Shown: positions 27,509-33,910 of the stretch, one piece after another
Layout: every line of letters begins with the position of its first letter
How positions within the stretch are numbered: the stretch's first letter is position 1
Assembly: GCF_024435075.2 (NCBI RefSeq)
Contig: NZ_JAMZEG020000004.1
Span: 67,001 to 131,000 of the forward strand
Source: Marinomonas maritima
Lineage (GTDB): Bacteria > Pseudomonadota > Gammaproteobacteria > Pseudomonadales > Marinomonadaceae
Reading direction: 5' to 3'
DNA: 64,000 nucleotides
Position numbers and translations under genes: made by a program
The notes under the pieces: model-generated
Databases searched by the model: none
Seen by the model: the letters and a program-made list of their open reading frames with translations, nothing else
What the model was told of the DNA's origin: nothing

Positions 27509-28276
27509 TCAATTGCTGGCTGTTTTTTTAGGTGTTAACAAGGAGAGCCATAATTTGGGAAAATGTCTTCCAGCCCACAACATGGCCGATAGTCGTTTAG
27601 GAAACGCATATTCAAAAGGGCGAGACGCCAACGCCGAATACATTCGATTTGCCGCGTCGTCTGCTGACATAAGAAAAGGCATGGAAAAGGTATTTTTTCG
27701 AGTCAATGGCGTGTCGACAAAACCGGGTAATAAGCATGTTACATCGATGTTGAACTGCTTCAAGTCCATTCTTAACGCAGATAAAAAGTATCGAACGGCG
27801 GCTTTGCTAGCACCATACGCTTCCGCTTGTGGGAAAGCCGCTTGAACCGCTTGAGAACTGACGCCAACCAGATGAGGACGCGCCGACTTTTTAAGCAATG
27901 GCAAACAAACATCGACACTGTTTACCAAACCAAAGAAGTTAACCGCCATCACTCGATCCATCATTTTCCAGTCTGGGTCCGTATCCTTCATATCTAAATA
28001 TTCACACGTCCCTGCATTTAATACAGCACAATCTAAATAAGGCGTGTAGAGACTCAGCGTTTCTCGAACCAAATCCACTTGGCTTTCATCCGTAATGTCG
28101 AAAGGAATAAACGTTAGGGTATCATTCGTTGCTAACAATTCAGAAAGGCCTCCTTGGCTTCTTGCACTGGCAAAAACCCGCCAACCTTCGTCTAAATAAC
28201 GTTTGGTAAGCGATAGGCCAATCCCTGAACTTGCCCCTGTCACCCAAACTACACCGTTTTCTGTTACTTGACTCAT
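27509..28276 (-). CDS. SDR-family NAD(P)-dependent oxidoreductase
   Basis: A 255-residue short-chain dehydrogenase. The cofactor motif TGASSGIG is at 13-20, the LNAG motif near residue 85, and the catalytic S-x-Y-x3-K is given by the S of GVSSQ and YGASK (about residues 140-157). It is second in the operon, 15 bases after the NTF2-like gene. Substrate unknown; by context it may act on a lipid-derived carbonyl. Confidence 0.9.
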   Translation of the reverse strand: MSQVTENGVVWVTGASSGIGLSLTKRYLDEGWRVFASARSQGGLSELLATNDTLTFIPFDITDESQVDLVRETLSLYTPYLDCAVLNAGTCEYLDMKDTDPDWKMMDRVMAVNFFGLVNSVDVCLPLLKKSARPHLVGVSSQAVQAAFPQAEAYGASKAAVRYFLSALRMDLKQFNIDVTCLLPGFVDTPLTRKNTFSMPFLMSADDAANRMYSALASRPFEYAFPKRLSAMLWAGRHFPKLWLSLLTPKKTASN

Positions 28277-28291
28277 CTATTTCTCCCGGCA

Positions 28292-28735
28292 TCATAACGC
28301 TAAACGTTTTTTTAACCCTTTGACGACCGCACCCAGCAAAGGCACATGTTCGTAGATTAGCTCACCTAAATCATAAACATCTTCATGGTAGTAAATTCGT
28401 TCATTAAATTGCACCTGACTAACACCGCGCACGGTAATGGTTTTATTGCCTAATTTCGGGTGTTTAAAGTGCATATTCCATTTAATATACGCTGTATTGT
28501 CAGACACAACCTGATCTAAGTACTCAAAGCGGCCGCTGTGTACATTGACACACATGGCGGACAAGTAGGCGTGTAACTTCTCCGCGCCTCGCAACTCATG
28601 GACAGGATCTTTGAACCACACATCATCCGTGTAAACGTCATCTATTTTATCGAGTTGTGGATGCTTAACATCTTGATAGAAGGCTTTAAAGCGTTCTATC
28701 AACAAAGAATTTGCGTCCATTTTAGAGTCCGTCAT
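28292..28735 (-). CDS. NTF2-like (SnoaL-type) protein
   Basis: A 147-residue protein with the NTF2-like cone fold pattern: FKAFYQDVKHP, then IDDVYTDDVWFKDPVHEL, and a C-terminal GLKKRLAL. First gene of the minus-strand operon. ATG at 28735 is chosen; a GTG three codons upstream is possible but its AAGG is too close. Members of this family lie at the head of RpoE/ChrR-controlled operons in many proteobacteria. It may bind or isomerise a hydrophobic substrate; no catalytic residues can be assigned. Confidence 0.82.
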   Translation of the reverse strand: MTDSKMDANSLLIERFKAFYQDVKHPQLDKIDDVYTDDVWFKDPVHELRGAEKLHAYLSAMCVNVHSGRFEYLDQVVSDNTAYIKWNMHFKHPKLGNKTITVRGVSQVQFNERIYYHEDVYDLGELIYEHVPLLGAVVKGLKKRLAL

Positions 28736-28801
28736 ACTCGCCACTTACCTTCACTGTTGCTTTTAAAAAGAGGATCTTCATTTCATATTGCATAAATAGA
28801 T

Positions 28802-28828
28802 AAACGTATCAAACAGACAATTGGATCA
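28802..28828 (-). promoter_or_regulatory. ECF (ChrR-controlled) promoter for the lipid-modification operon
   Basis: On the minus strand TGATCC (28828-28823) is followed after 15 bases by ACGTTT (28807-28802), giving TGATCC-N16-CGT. This is the same geometry as the rpoE-facing site and fits the ECF11 consensus. It lies 67 bases upstream of the NTF2-like start. Confidence 0.7.
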
Positions 28829-28909
28829 CTATTTTTTTCGGATACGATAGACAAAGAGAAAGGCATTATTCGATAGACGTATTTTTTCTACTGTTCACTA
28901 CAAAAAAAG

Positions 28910-28936
28910 TGATCCACACTGACACTAGGCTCGTAA
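28910..28936 (+). promoter_or_regulatory. ECF autoregulatory promoter of the sigma/chrR operon
   Basis: TGATCC (28910-28915), 15-base spacer, TCGTAA (28931-28936), matching the TGATCC/CGTA pattern of ECF11 promoters as known from Rhodobacter RpoE. It lies 52 bases upstream of the sigma factor start, so the factor probably activates its own gene. Confidence 0.75.
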
Positions 28937-28988
28937 CTGTACCAAAGCGCACAAAGCGTCATGACCGTCTTCCTTTCTGGAGCAATCA

Positions 28989-29564
28989 ATGGAACGCGCA
29001 AAAACATTACAACCCGATGAACAGCGAGTGGCTGACATGTTTGCCATTGCTCAACACAGAGATCAAGCCGCCTTAGCGCGCTTGTTTGATCACTATGTTC
29101 CAAGAGTGAGGTCATTTTGTCTGGCCGCACAACCCGGTTCTAACATAATGGCCGATGATATTGCTCAAGAAGTGATGATTCGTATCTGGAATAAAGCACA
29201 CACCTACAAGCCTGAAGCGGCTTCGCTTAATACCTGGGTTTTTACCTTGGCAAGAAATGCCCGAATCGACTACTTACGCAAAAACAGCCGACATCAATCA
29301 GACATCGACCCAGAATACTTGTGGCGTAATGTGGTGGATGAAAATGCCGATCCGTTTAAAGACGCACAGCAAAAAAGAGATCAAGAACGCATTCAACAAG
29401 GATTAGATAAATTGCCATCAGACCAAAAGCAAGTATTAGCGAAAGTATACCTAGAAGGCAAAACCCATAAGGAAGCCGCCGAAGAATTATCACTTCCTCT
29501 TGGCACAATAAAGTCGCGCGTTCGTCTTGCTTTACACAAACTCACTATTTACGTTAAGAGGTAG
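28989..29564 (+). CDS. ECF RNA polymerase sigma factor (ECF11/RpoE type)
   Basis: A 191-residue sigma-70 family factor with only regions 2 and 4. Region 2 runs about 25-95 (LFDHYVPRVRSFCL, ADDIAQEVMIRIW, FTLARNARIDYLRK) and region 4 about 130-185 (LPSDQKQVLAKVYLEGKTHK, then SLPLGTIKSRVRLALHKL). GGAG six bases before the ATG fixes the start. Its anti-sigma ChrR follows six bases later. In Rhodobacter this pair answers singlet oxygen. The two mirrored ECF promoters suggest it controls itself and the divergent operon. Confidence 0.94.
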   Translation: MERAKTLQPDEQRVADMFAIAQHRDQAALARLFDHYVPRVRSFCLAAQPGSNIMADDIAQEVMIRIWNKAHTYKPEAASLNTWVFTLARNARIDYLRKNSRHQSDIDPEYLWRNVVDENADPFKDAQQKRDQERIQQGLDKLPSDQKQVLAKVYLEGKTHKEAAEELSLPLGTIKSRVRLALHKLTIYVKR

Positions 29565-29569
29565 TACCG

Positions 29570-30265
29570 ATGATTAACTACCATCCATCGATAGAAATAT
29601 TAACCGACTACGCTGCGGGTTCATTGCCTTTGGTGCATTCTTTGTGTGTGTCTACGCATTTAGAGCATTGCCCAGAATGCCAACAGCAAATTAGAAAACT
29701 AGAAATGCTGGGGTCTCACCTTTTTGATCAAGCAAAAACAGAAAGCCGTCAGTTAAGTAATTTGAAGGACAATTTCTTCAAGAATCTAGTCGAACAGCCA
29801 GTTCAAAAAAGTGTCGATAATCAACTAGCACAAGTAGCCAGCAGCAGCCAGTGGGACGATTATAATATCCCCAACAGCTTGCGCCAGTTCATTACAAAAG
29901 GTTACGACGACCTCACTTGGCTACGCTTATCACCTTCTTTTAAAATCGCGACGCTTTATAACGAAGAAGGCGGTGCACAAATTGCGCTAACAAGAGTAAA
30001 AGCAGGAGCACATATGCCTACTCATACTCACACTGGAGATGAAATTACCTTGGTGTTAGAAGGCGCATTTTCTGACGAGAGTGGCGTTTACCGTCAAGGT
30101 GACTTTATCAATCGCGATGCCAGCCATAAACATAAGCCGATTGTTACTAAAGATGCCGAATGTATTTGCTTAACTGTGTTGGACGCGCCGATTGAGTTTA
30201 CAGGCTGGTTCACCCGCCTCTTAAACCCAATCATTCGTCGTTACCACCCGTACTCCCATGTGTAA
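29570..30265 (+). CDS. chrR: ChrR-type zinc anti-sigma factor with C-terminal cupin
   Basis: A 231-residue cytoplasmic anti-sigma factor. The zinc anti-sigma domain has H5, H30, C34 and C37, one position off the H6/H31/C35/C38 set of Rhodobacter ChrR. The C-terminal cupin keeps metal ligands H152, H154 and E158 and a histidine at 186 or 188. In the characterised system, singlet oxygen leads to release of the sigma factor through the cupin domain. The full ligand set suggests a functional sensor. Confidence 0.93.
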   Translation: MINYHPSIEILTDYAAGSLPLVHSLCVSTHLEHCPECQQQIRKLEMLGSHLFDQAKTESRQLSNLKDNFFKNLVEQPVQKSVDNQLAQVASSSQWDDYNIPNSLRQFITKGYDDLTWLRLSPSFKIATLYNEEGGAQIALTRVKAGAHMPTHTHTGDEITLVLEGAFSDESGVYRQGDFINRDASHKHKPIVTKDAECICLTVLDAPIEFTGWFTRLLNPIIRRYHPYSHV

Positions 30266-30355
30266 AAAAGAGCATGAGCCAAGCCACCATAGCTAACGAT
30301 AGGTGCACGATTGTAGACGTTAGCTTAGAACGAGCAAATTTTGTGAAATTCTGGT

Positions 30356-30388
30356 ATAGTCCTTGTTCAAATTAAAAACAAGGACTAT
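30356..30388 (+). promoter_or_regulatory. Perfect 12-bp inverted repeat over promoter and ribosome binding site
   Basis: ATAGTCCTTGTT (30356-30367) and AACAAGGACTAT (30377-30388) pair perfectly around a 9-base AT-rich loop. The left arm overlaps a TATAGT -10-like hexamer (30355-30360), and the right arm contains the AAGGA Shine-Dalgarno of the next small gene. It could be an operator, or an mRNA hairpin if transcription starts upstream. Confidence 0.6.
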
Positions 30389-30393
30389 TTATC

Positions 30394-30582
30394 ATGGCAA
30401 CTAAGAAGAAACAGCCGGCCGCTTCGGAGACGTCAGAATCCATTGAAAAGCAAATGCAAGAGTTCCTTGCTCGTGGTGGGCAGATAGATAAAATCAATTC
30501 AGGGGTTAGCGGTCAGTCTCAGCTAACAGGATCACGCCATATATCTCTAGGAAATAGCAAAACGAAACCACAACAAGCTTAA
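30394..30582 (+). CDS. Small conserved-looking protein, 62 residues
   Basis: A Lys/Gln/Ser-rich soluble protein with no signal peptide or membrane segment. The core KQMQEFLARGGQIDKINSGV (about residues 19-38) looks structured, a helix followed by a G-G-x-I turn, with flexible tails on both sides. AAGGA nine bases before the ATG supports translation. I do not recognise a named family. The perfect palindrome over its promoter and ribosome binding site suggests tight control. Codon use is like its neighbours. Confidence 0.65.
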   Translation: MATKKKQPAASETSESIEKQMQEFLARGGQIDKINSGVSGQSQLTGSRHISLGNSKTKPQQA

Positions 30583-30627
30583 AAGTATTTGGTTTATCCA
30601 AAATACTCCACGCTATTTTCGTTTGTA

Positions 30628-30682
30628 CGCCAACCCTATAAATGCTGCTTTAAGCCCGTTCTTAAATGCATATAGGTTGGCG
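30628..30682. other. Long imperfect hairpin in an intergenic region
   Basis: Outer arms CGCCAACCCTATA (30628-30640) and TATAGGTTGGCG (30671-30682) pair with a single bulge. Inner arms TTTAAG (30649-30654) and CTTAAA (30661-30666) enclose the loop CCCGTT, and ATGC/GCAT pairs lie between. A second, smaller hairpin (AGTATTTGG / CCAAAATACT, 30584-30607) precedes it. There is no T run, so it is not an ordinary terminator; it may be a small RNA or a mobile palindromic unit. Confidence 0.5.
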
Positions 30683-30740
30683 GATCAAATTGCTATGCTA
30701 GACAATTCTACAATGACATTCTTACCGACACAGGAATATT

Positions 30741-30944
30741 ATGCTTACCGAATCTGATCGCGCTTTTTTTCGCCCTAAATGGCGTCGAGTGGTTGTCACT
30801 CTATTATGTGTAGCATGGTCTGTTCTTGAATGGGTATCAAATGAACCAATTTGGGCCACCGTTGCAGTAGGTATTACCTTATATTGTTTATGGAACTTCT
30901 TTTACAAATTCGAAAAAGAAGACGACCAAACACCCTCTGGCTAA
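30741..30944 (+). CDS. Small two-segment membrane protein
   Basis: A 67-residue protein. The basic N-terminus RPKWRR precedes two hydrophobic stretches, about 18-34 (VVVTLLCVAWSVLEWVS) and 38-54 (WATVAVGITLYCLWNFF), and an acidic tail KEDDQTPSG follows. CAGGAA sits eight bases before the ATG. Similar short membrane proteins are common and uncharacterised in gammaproteobacteria. I do not assign a family. Confidence 0.7.
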   Translation: MLTESDRAFFRPKWRRVVVTLLCVAWSVLEWVSNEPIWATVAVGITLYCLWNFFYKFEKEDDQTPSG

Positions 30945-31030
30945 TCCCACGATGCTTTACACGCGCCACCAGCTAACGCCCTTCTCATTTTTCAGTCACC
31001 ATAATGACTGGTCATATTTTCGCCATCTAA

Positions 31031-31064
31031 ATGTCACGACTCTGTCATATTGACGCTCTACTCT
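31031..31064 (+). promoter_or_regulatory. Pho box and -10 region of olsF
   Basis: Direct 7-mers ATGTCAC (31031-31037) and CTGTCAT (31042-31048) are spaced 11 bases apart, the PhoB repeat geometry (consensus CTGTCAT-N4-CTGTCAT). A -10-like TACTCT (31059-31064) follows ten bases later, as in E. coli pho promoters. A weaker TGGTCAT at 31009 may extend the array. Confidence 0.65.
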
Positions 31065-31107
31065 CACTAATAGGAACTAAAAATACTTATTAGAGCGGAG
31101 CAACACT

Positions 31108-32838
31108 GTGATACAAGTCGAGCAAATGATTGCCAGTAAATCTCCTCAGTTTTTCGATAAAAGCCCATTTATTACACGCCCTACGTTAAGCGTCTTAAAA
31201 CGCTTATTCCACGAAAATGAAGTAAACCAATTCCTGGAAAAAAACGACGGCTGTGTTGGCTTCGAGTTTATTGACCGCATACTGGATCACTTCAACTTTA
31301 GTTACCAAGTAAGTCAAGTTGATCGCCGAAATATCCCTGCCAGTGGCCGTATGATGATCATTGCTAATCATCCTCTAGGTGCTTTAGACGGCTTAGCGTT
31401 ACTCCGACTCATTGGTGAAATACGACCCGATGTCAAAATCGTCGCCAATGATTTATTAATGGGATTTGATGGCTTGAGAAGTCTCGTTTTACCCGTCGAT
31501 AATCTAGGAGGGAAAACGGGCCGTCAGCAACTGAAAGCCATTATGAACTGCTTACATAATGAAGAAGCCGTAATTATTTTCCCCGCCGGCGAAGTGTCTC
31601 GTATGTCGCCAAGTGGTGTAAAAGACCAACAGTGGAATCAGAGCTACTTAAAACTGGCGCAAAAAACCAATAGCCCATTACTGCCGGTGCACATAGGTGG
31701 CCGTAACTCTATGTTGTTTTACACAAGCTCACTCTTGTATCGCCCGCTATCTACTATCCAGCTTGCCAATGAGATGTTCCGTCAAAAGAATCGTAAGATT
31801 CCTATGCAAGTAGGCCAGGCGATTCCCATTCAAGAATTAGCAAAATTACCTTTAAGCGACAAAGAAAAAAATAAACTGGTGAAACGCCATCTGTACCGTA
31901 TCGCCAAGGGAAAAAAACCACTGTTGAAAACAGAAAAAACAGTTGAGCACCCACAGAATAGACAGCTCATACGACAAGAACTTAAACAGTCTGAACACCT
32001 TGGTAGCACCAAAGACAACAAACAAATTTATCTGTTCGATTACGACTCTGTGTCGGTCACGATGAAAGAGATCGGGCGCTTACGCGAAATCGCCTTTCGT
32101 AAAGTCGGCGAAGGTACAGGAGAGCGTTCTGATCTAGATAAATTCGACCAGTACTATCGGCATTTGGTTTTATGGGATGAAGAAGAATTAGAAATAGTCG
32201 GCGCTTATCGTATTGGCGAAGTCGCACGCTACATGAAAGAAGAAAAAACCAATAAAATATACAGTGCAGAACTGTTCCAGTATTCGTGTGATATGGAGCC
32301 TTACTTTGAACAAGGCATCGAACTAGGACGAAGCTTTATCCAACCTAAATATTGGGGCAAACGCAGCTTAGATTATTTATGGTATGGCATTGGCGCTTAT
32401 CTAGATCGGCATCCAGAAATACGCTACATGTTCGGGCCTGTGAGTTTGAGCAATAGCTACCCACAAGTGGCAAAAGATTTCATCGTGTCATTCTACCGAT
32501 TGTATTTCGCAGACAAAGAACACTTAGCGCGTTCTTTTACACCTTATCAGGTCAATACTGAACACACTGACATCATTTCAGCCCTGTTTAGTGGCGACAA
32601 CTACGATGAGGATTTCAAGATTTTAAAAGAACAACTCAGCCATTTTGGCGCCAGCGTACCTACGCTGTTTAAGCAATACAGTGAGCTATGTGAGTCGGGC
32701 GGAGTTCGCTTCTTAGACTTTGGTGTCGATTCAGACTTTGGCTACTGCGTGGACGGTTTAGTCCTAGTAGACCTCAATACAGTCAAAGAAGCGAAAAACA
32801 AACGCTACCGAGGGCACAACGAAGTGAGTCGCCTCTAG
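31108..32838 (+). CDS. olsF: Bifunctional ornithine-lipid synthase OlsF
   Basis: A 576-residue fusion of an O-acyltransferase and an N-acyltransferase that makes the phosphorus-free ornithine lipid. The N-terminal PlsC-like domain has NHPLGALD (87-94) and FPAGEVSR (158-165). The C-terminal GNAT half (about 300-520) has the OlsB-like FRKVGEGTG and LDKFDQYYRHL motifs. Ornithine lipids replace phospholipids under phosphate starvation, which agrees with the Pho box upstream. The start is GTG at 31108, with GGAG seven bases before. Single gene; the His-rich small ORF converges from the other strand. Confidence 0.92.
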   Translation: MIQVEQMIASKSPQFFDKSPFITRPTLSVLKRLFHENEVNQFLEKNDGCVGFEFIDRILDHFNFSYQVSQVDRRNIPASGRMMIIANHPLGALDGLALLRLIGEIRPDVKIVANDLLMGFDGLRSLVLPVDNLGGKTGRQQLKAIMNCLHNEEAVIIFPAGEVSRMSPSGVKDQQWNQSYLKLAQKTNSPLLPVHIGGRNSMLFYTSSLLYRPLSTIQLANEMFRQKNRKIPMQVGQAIPIQELAKLPLSDKEKNKLVKRHLYRIAKGKKPLLKTEKTVEHPQNRQLIRQELKQSEHLGSTKDNKQIYLFDYDSVSVTMKEIGRLREIAFRKVGEGTGERSDLDKFDQYYRHLVLWDEEELEIVGAYRIGEVARYMKEEKTNKIYSAELFQYSCDMEPYFEQGIELGRSFIQPKYWGKRSLDYLWYGIGAYLDRHPEIRYMFGPVSLSNSYPQVAKDFIVSFYRLYFADKEHLARSFTPYQVNTEHTDIISALFSGDNYDEDFKILKEQLSHFGASVPTLFKQYSELCESGGVRFLDFGVDSDFGYCVDGLVLVDLNTVKEAKNKRYRGHNEVSRL

Positions 32839-32851
32839 TTCTATTACTCGT

Positions 32852-33004
32852 TCACGACCGTGGATCGTGATGATGGCTATGAGAATGGTCACTATGGGAA
32901 TGATGATGATGTTCATGATCTGAGCGTTTAAAAGCAACCAGATACACAATTTTAATAACCAACATCACACTAAGCGCAATGAGAACTATCATTTGAATAT
33001 CCAT
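32852..33004 (-). CDS. Small His-rich single-pass membrane protein, 50 residues
   Basis: A short ORF with a strong ribosome binding site (GAGGTG, about five bases before the ATG). Residues 1-25 form a membrane helix (MIVLIALSVMLVIKIVYLVA). The last 22 residues hold 11 histidines, in clusters such as DHEHHHHSHSDHSHSHHH. The layout suggests an inner-membrane anchor with a metal-binding tail (Zn, Ni, Co or Cu). It converges on olsF, 13 bases from that stop. No close relative can be named by eye. Confidence 0.65.
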   Translation of the reverse strand: MDIQMIVLIALSVMLVIKIVYLVAFKRSDHEHHHHSHSDHSHSHHHDPRS

Positions 33005-33344
33005 AAAAACACCTCATTATTATTGTTGGTGTCTTTTGAGTGTAGAACATTTAAACGCATCTAATTGTGAATTTACGTCTCGGGATGTATTCATTTCGTA
33101 AGCCCAATAACAGGGCATTTATACCCAATAAAGAGGCGATGCCTACCCAACTAAAGGCTTTTTAAACAGCACGTAATACACTTTTCTTCGATAGATTAAT
33201 TACTTAAGTAATATGGCGTAAGTTTTGCCTGTTCTTTATTTAAAGAGCTTATTTAAAGAGACTATTTTAAATAGTCGTTTCATCAACCCTCAGGCTTTTG
33301 CAGTAGCCTAATTTTTTGCCTATGACTAGGCCATGGAGCTGGAA
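33005..33344. other. 340-base intergenic region with palindromes
   Basis: No supported gene. It holds ATTACTTAAGTAAT (33199-33212, perfect 14-bp palindrome), a direct TTATTTAAAGAG pair around 33237-33260, and GACTATTTTAAATAGTC (33260-33276, 8-bp arms). These AT-rich elements lie upstream of the E-set gene and could be operators. Nothing looks like a terminator or RNA gene. Confidence 0.5.
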
Positions 33345-33650
33345 ATGATCGAGAAAACATATTTAAAAACCAAACCAAAATGCAAAGTGAAATTTGCGCT
33401 ATCAGCAGACATAATTGGTGATGGCCAAAACGTTTCAGTGGTTGGCGACTTTAACGATTGGGATGCTTCAGCGCACCCATTACGCAAACAAAAGTCCGGT
33501 ATTTTTGCTTCCACCTTAAATCTAGAAATCAATCACACTTACCAATTCCGCTACCTTGTTGACAATCAGTACTGGCTAAACGATGACATGGCAGACGCCT
33601 ATGTTCCGAGCCCCATCAGCCAAGATTCAAACGGTGTGCTAAGCCTATAA
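33345..33650 (+). CDS. Isoamylase early-set (CBM48/AMPK-beta-like) single-domain protein
   Basis: A 101-residue protein made of one Ig-like E-set domain, related to the carbohydrate-binding CBM48 of glycogen enzymes and AMPK beta. VSVVGDFNDWDASAHPLRKQ is the diagnostic strand-turn with G-D-F-N-x-W. YQFRYLVDNQYW and DDMADAYVPSP complete it. The start at 33345 has GGAG six bases upstream. No glycogen gene is nearby; it precedes betBA. Likely role is binding of a glucan or a protein partner. Confidence 0.85.
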   Translation: MIEKTYLKTKPKCKVKFALSADIIGDGQNVSVVGDFNDWDASAHPLRKQKSGIFASTLNLEINHTYQFRYLVDNQYWLNDDMADAYVPSPISQDSNGVLSL

Positions 33651-33658
33651 CTCTCCTA

Positions 33659-33692
33659 TGCCTCTTTTTATTTCCACCGTCAAAAAGAGGCA
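33659..33692. repeat. 11-bp perfect inverted repeat after the E-set gene
   Basis: TGCCTCTTTTT (33659-33669) pairs with AAAAAGAGGCA (33682-33692) across 12 bases. It lies nine bases after the stop codon. The T run is inside the stem rather than after it, so it is not a canonical terminator in either direction, though it can fold as RNA. Confidence 0.5.
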
Positions 33693-33825
33693 ATTCCTCC
33701 TATATAAAAGCCTTTTTCACCAACTGACTTATTAGCGCCATAAACGGCTTGTAAACGTCCTCTTCACGCCTTTCTCTTGATACCCGACTGCCATTACAGA
33801 TCAAAAATGTGTACAATGGTTTTTA

Positions 33826-33841
33826 TTAAACGTACGTTTAA
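33826..33841 (+). promoter_or_regulatory. Palindromic operator upstream of betB (BetI-like)
   Basis: TTAAACGTACGTTTAA is a perfect 16-bp palindrome, nine bases downstream of a -10-like TACAAT (33812-33817), about 70 bases before betB. The position and AT-rich symmetric form suit a TetR-type repressor such as BetI, which shuts bet genes until choline is present. No betI gene is in the window. Confidence 0.55.
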
Positions 33842-33910
33842 CAAAAAACATTAATACCTCGATGGTTCCATAAAGAGCATCGAAACAGACTAACCAATAA
33901 GAGGCACATC

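Noticed and set aside
27495..27845. 116-codon plus-strand frame inside the SDR gene
   Set aside because: Antisense to a gene with clear SDR motifs; no support of its own.
30291..30325. AGCTAACG / CGTTAGCT inverted repeat after chrR
   Set aside because: No T tract and a 19-base loop; too weak to call a terminator.
30628..30682. Long hairpin as an integron attC site
   Set aside because: The arms do not contain RYYYAAC/GTTRRRY core sites; GTTGGCG breaks the consensus, and no integrase or cassette array is near.
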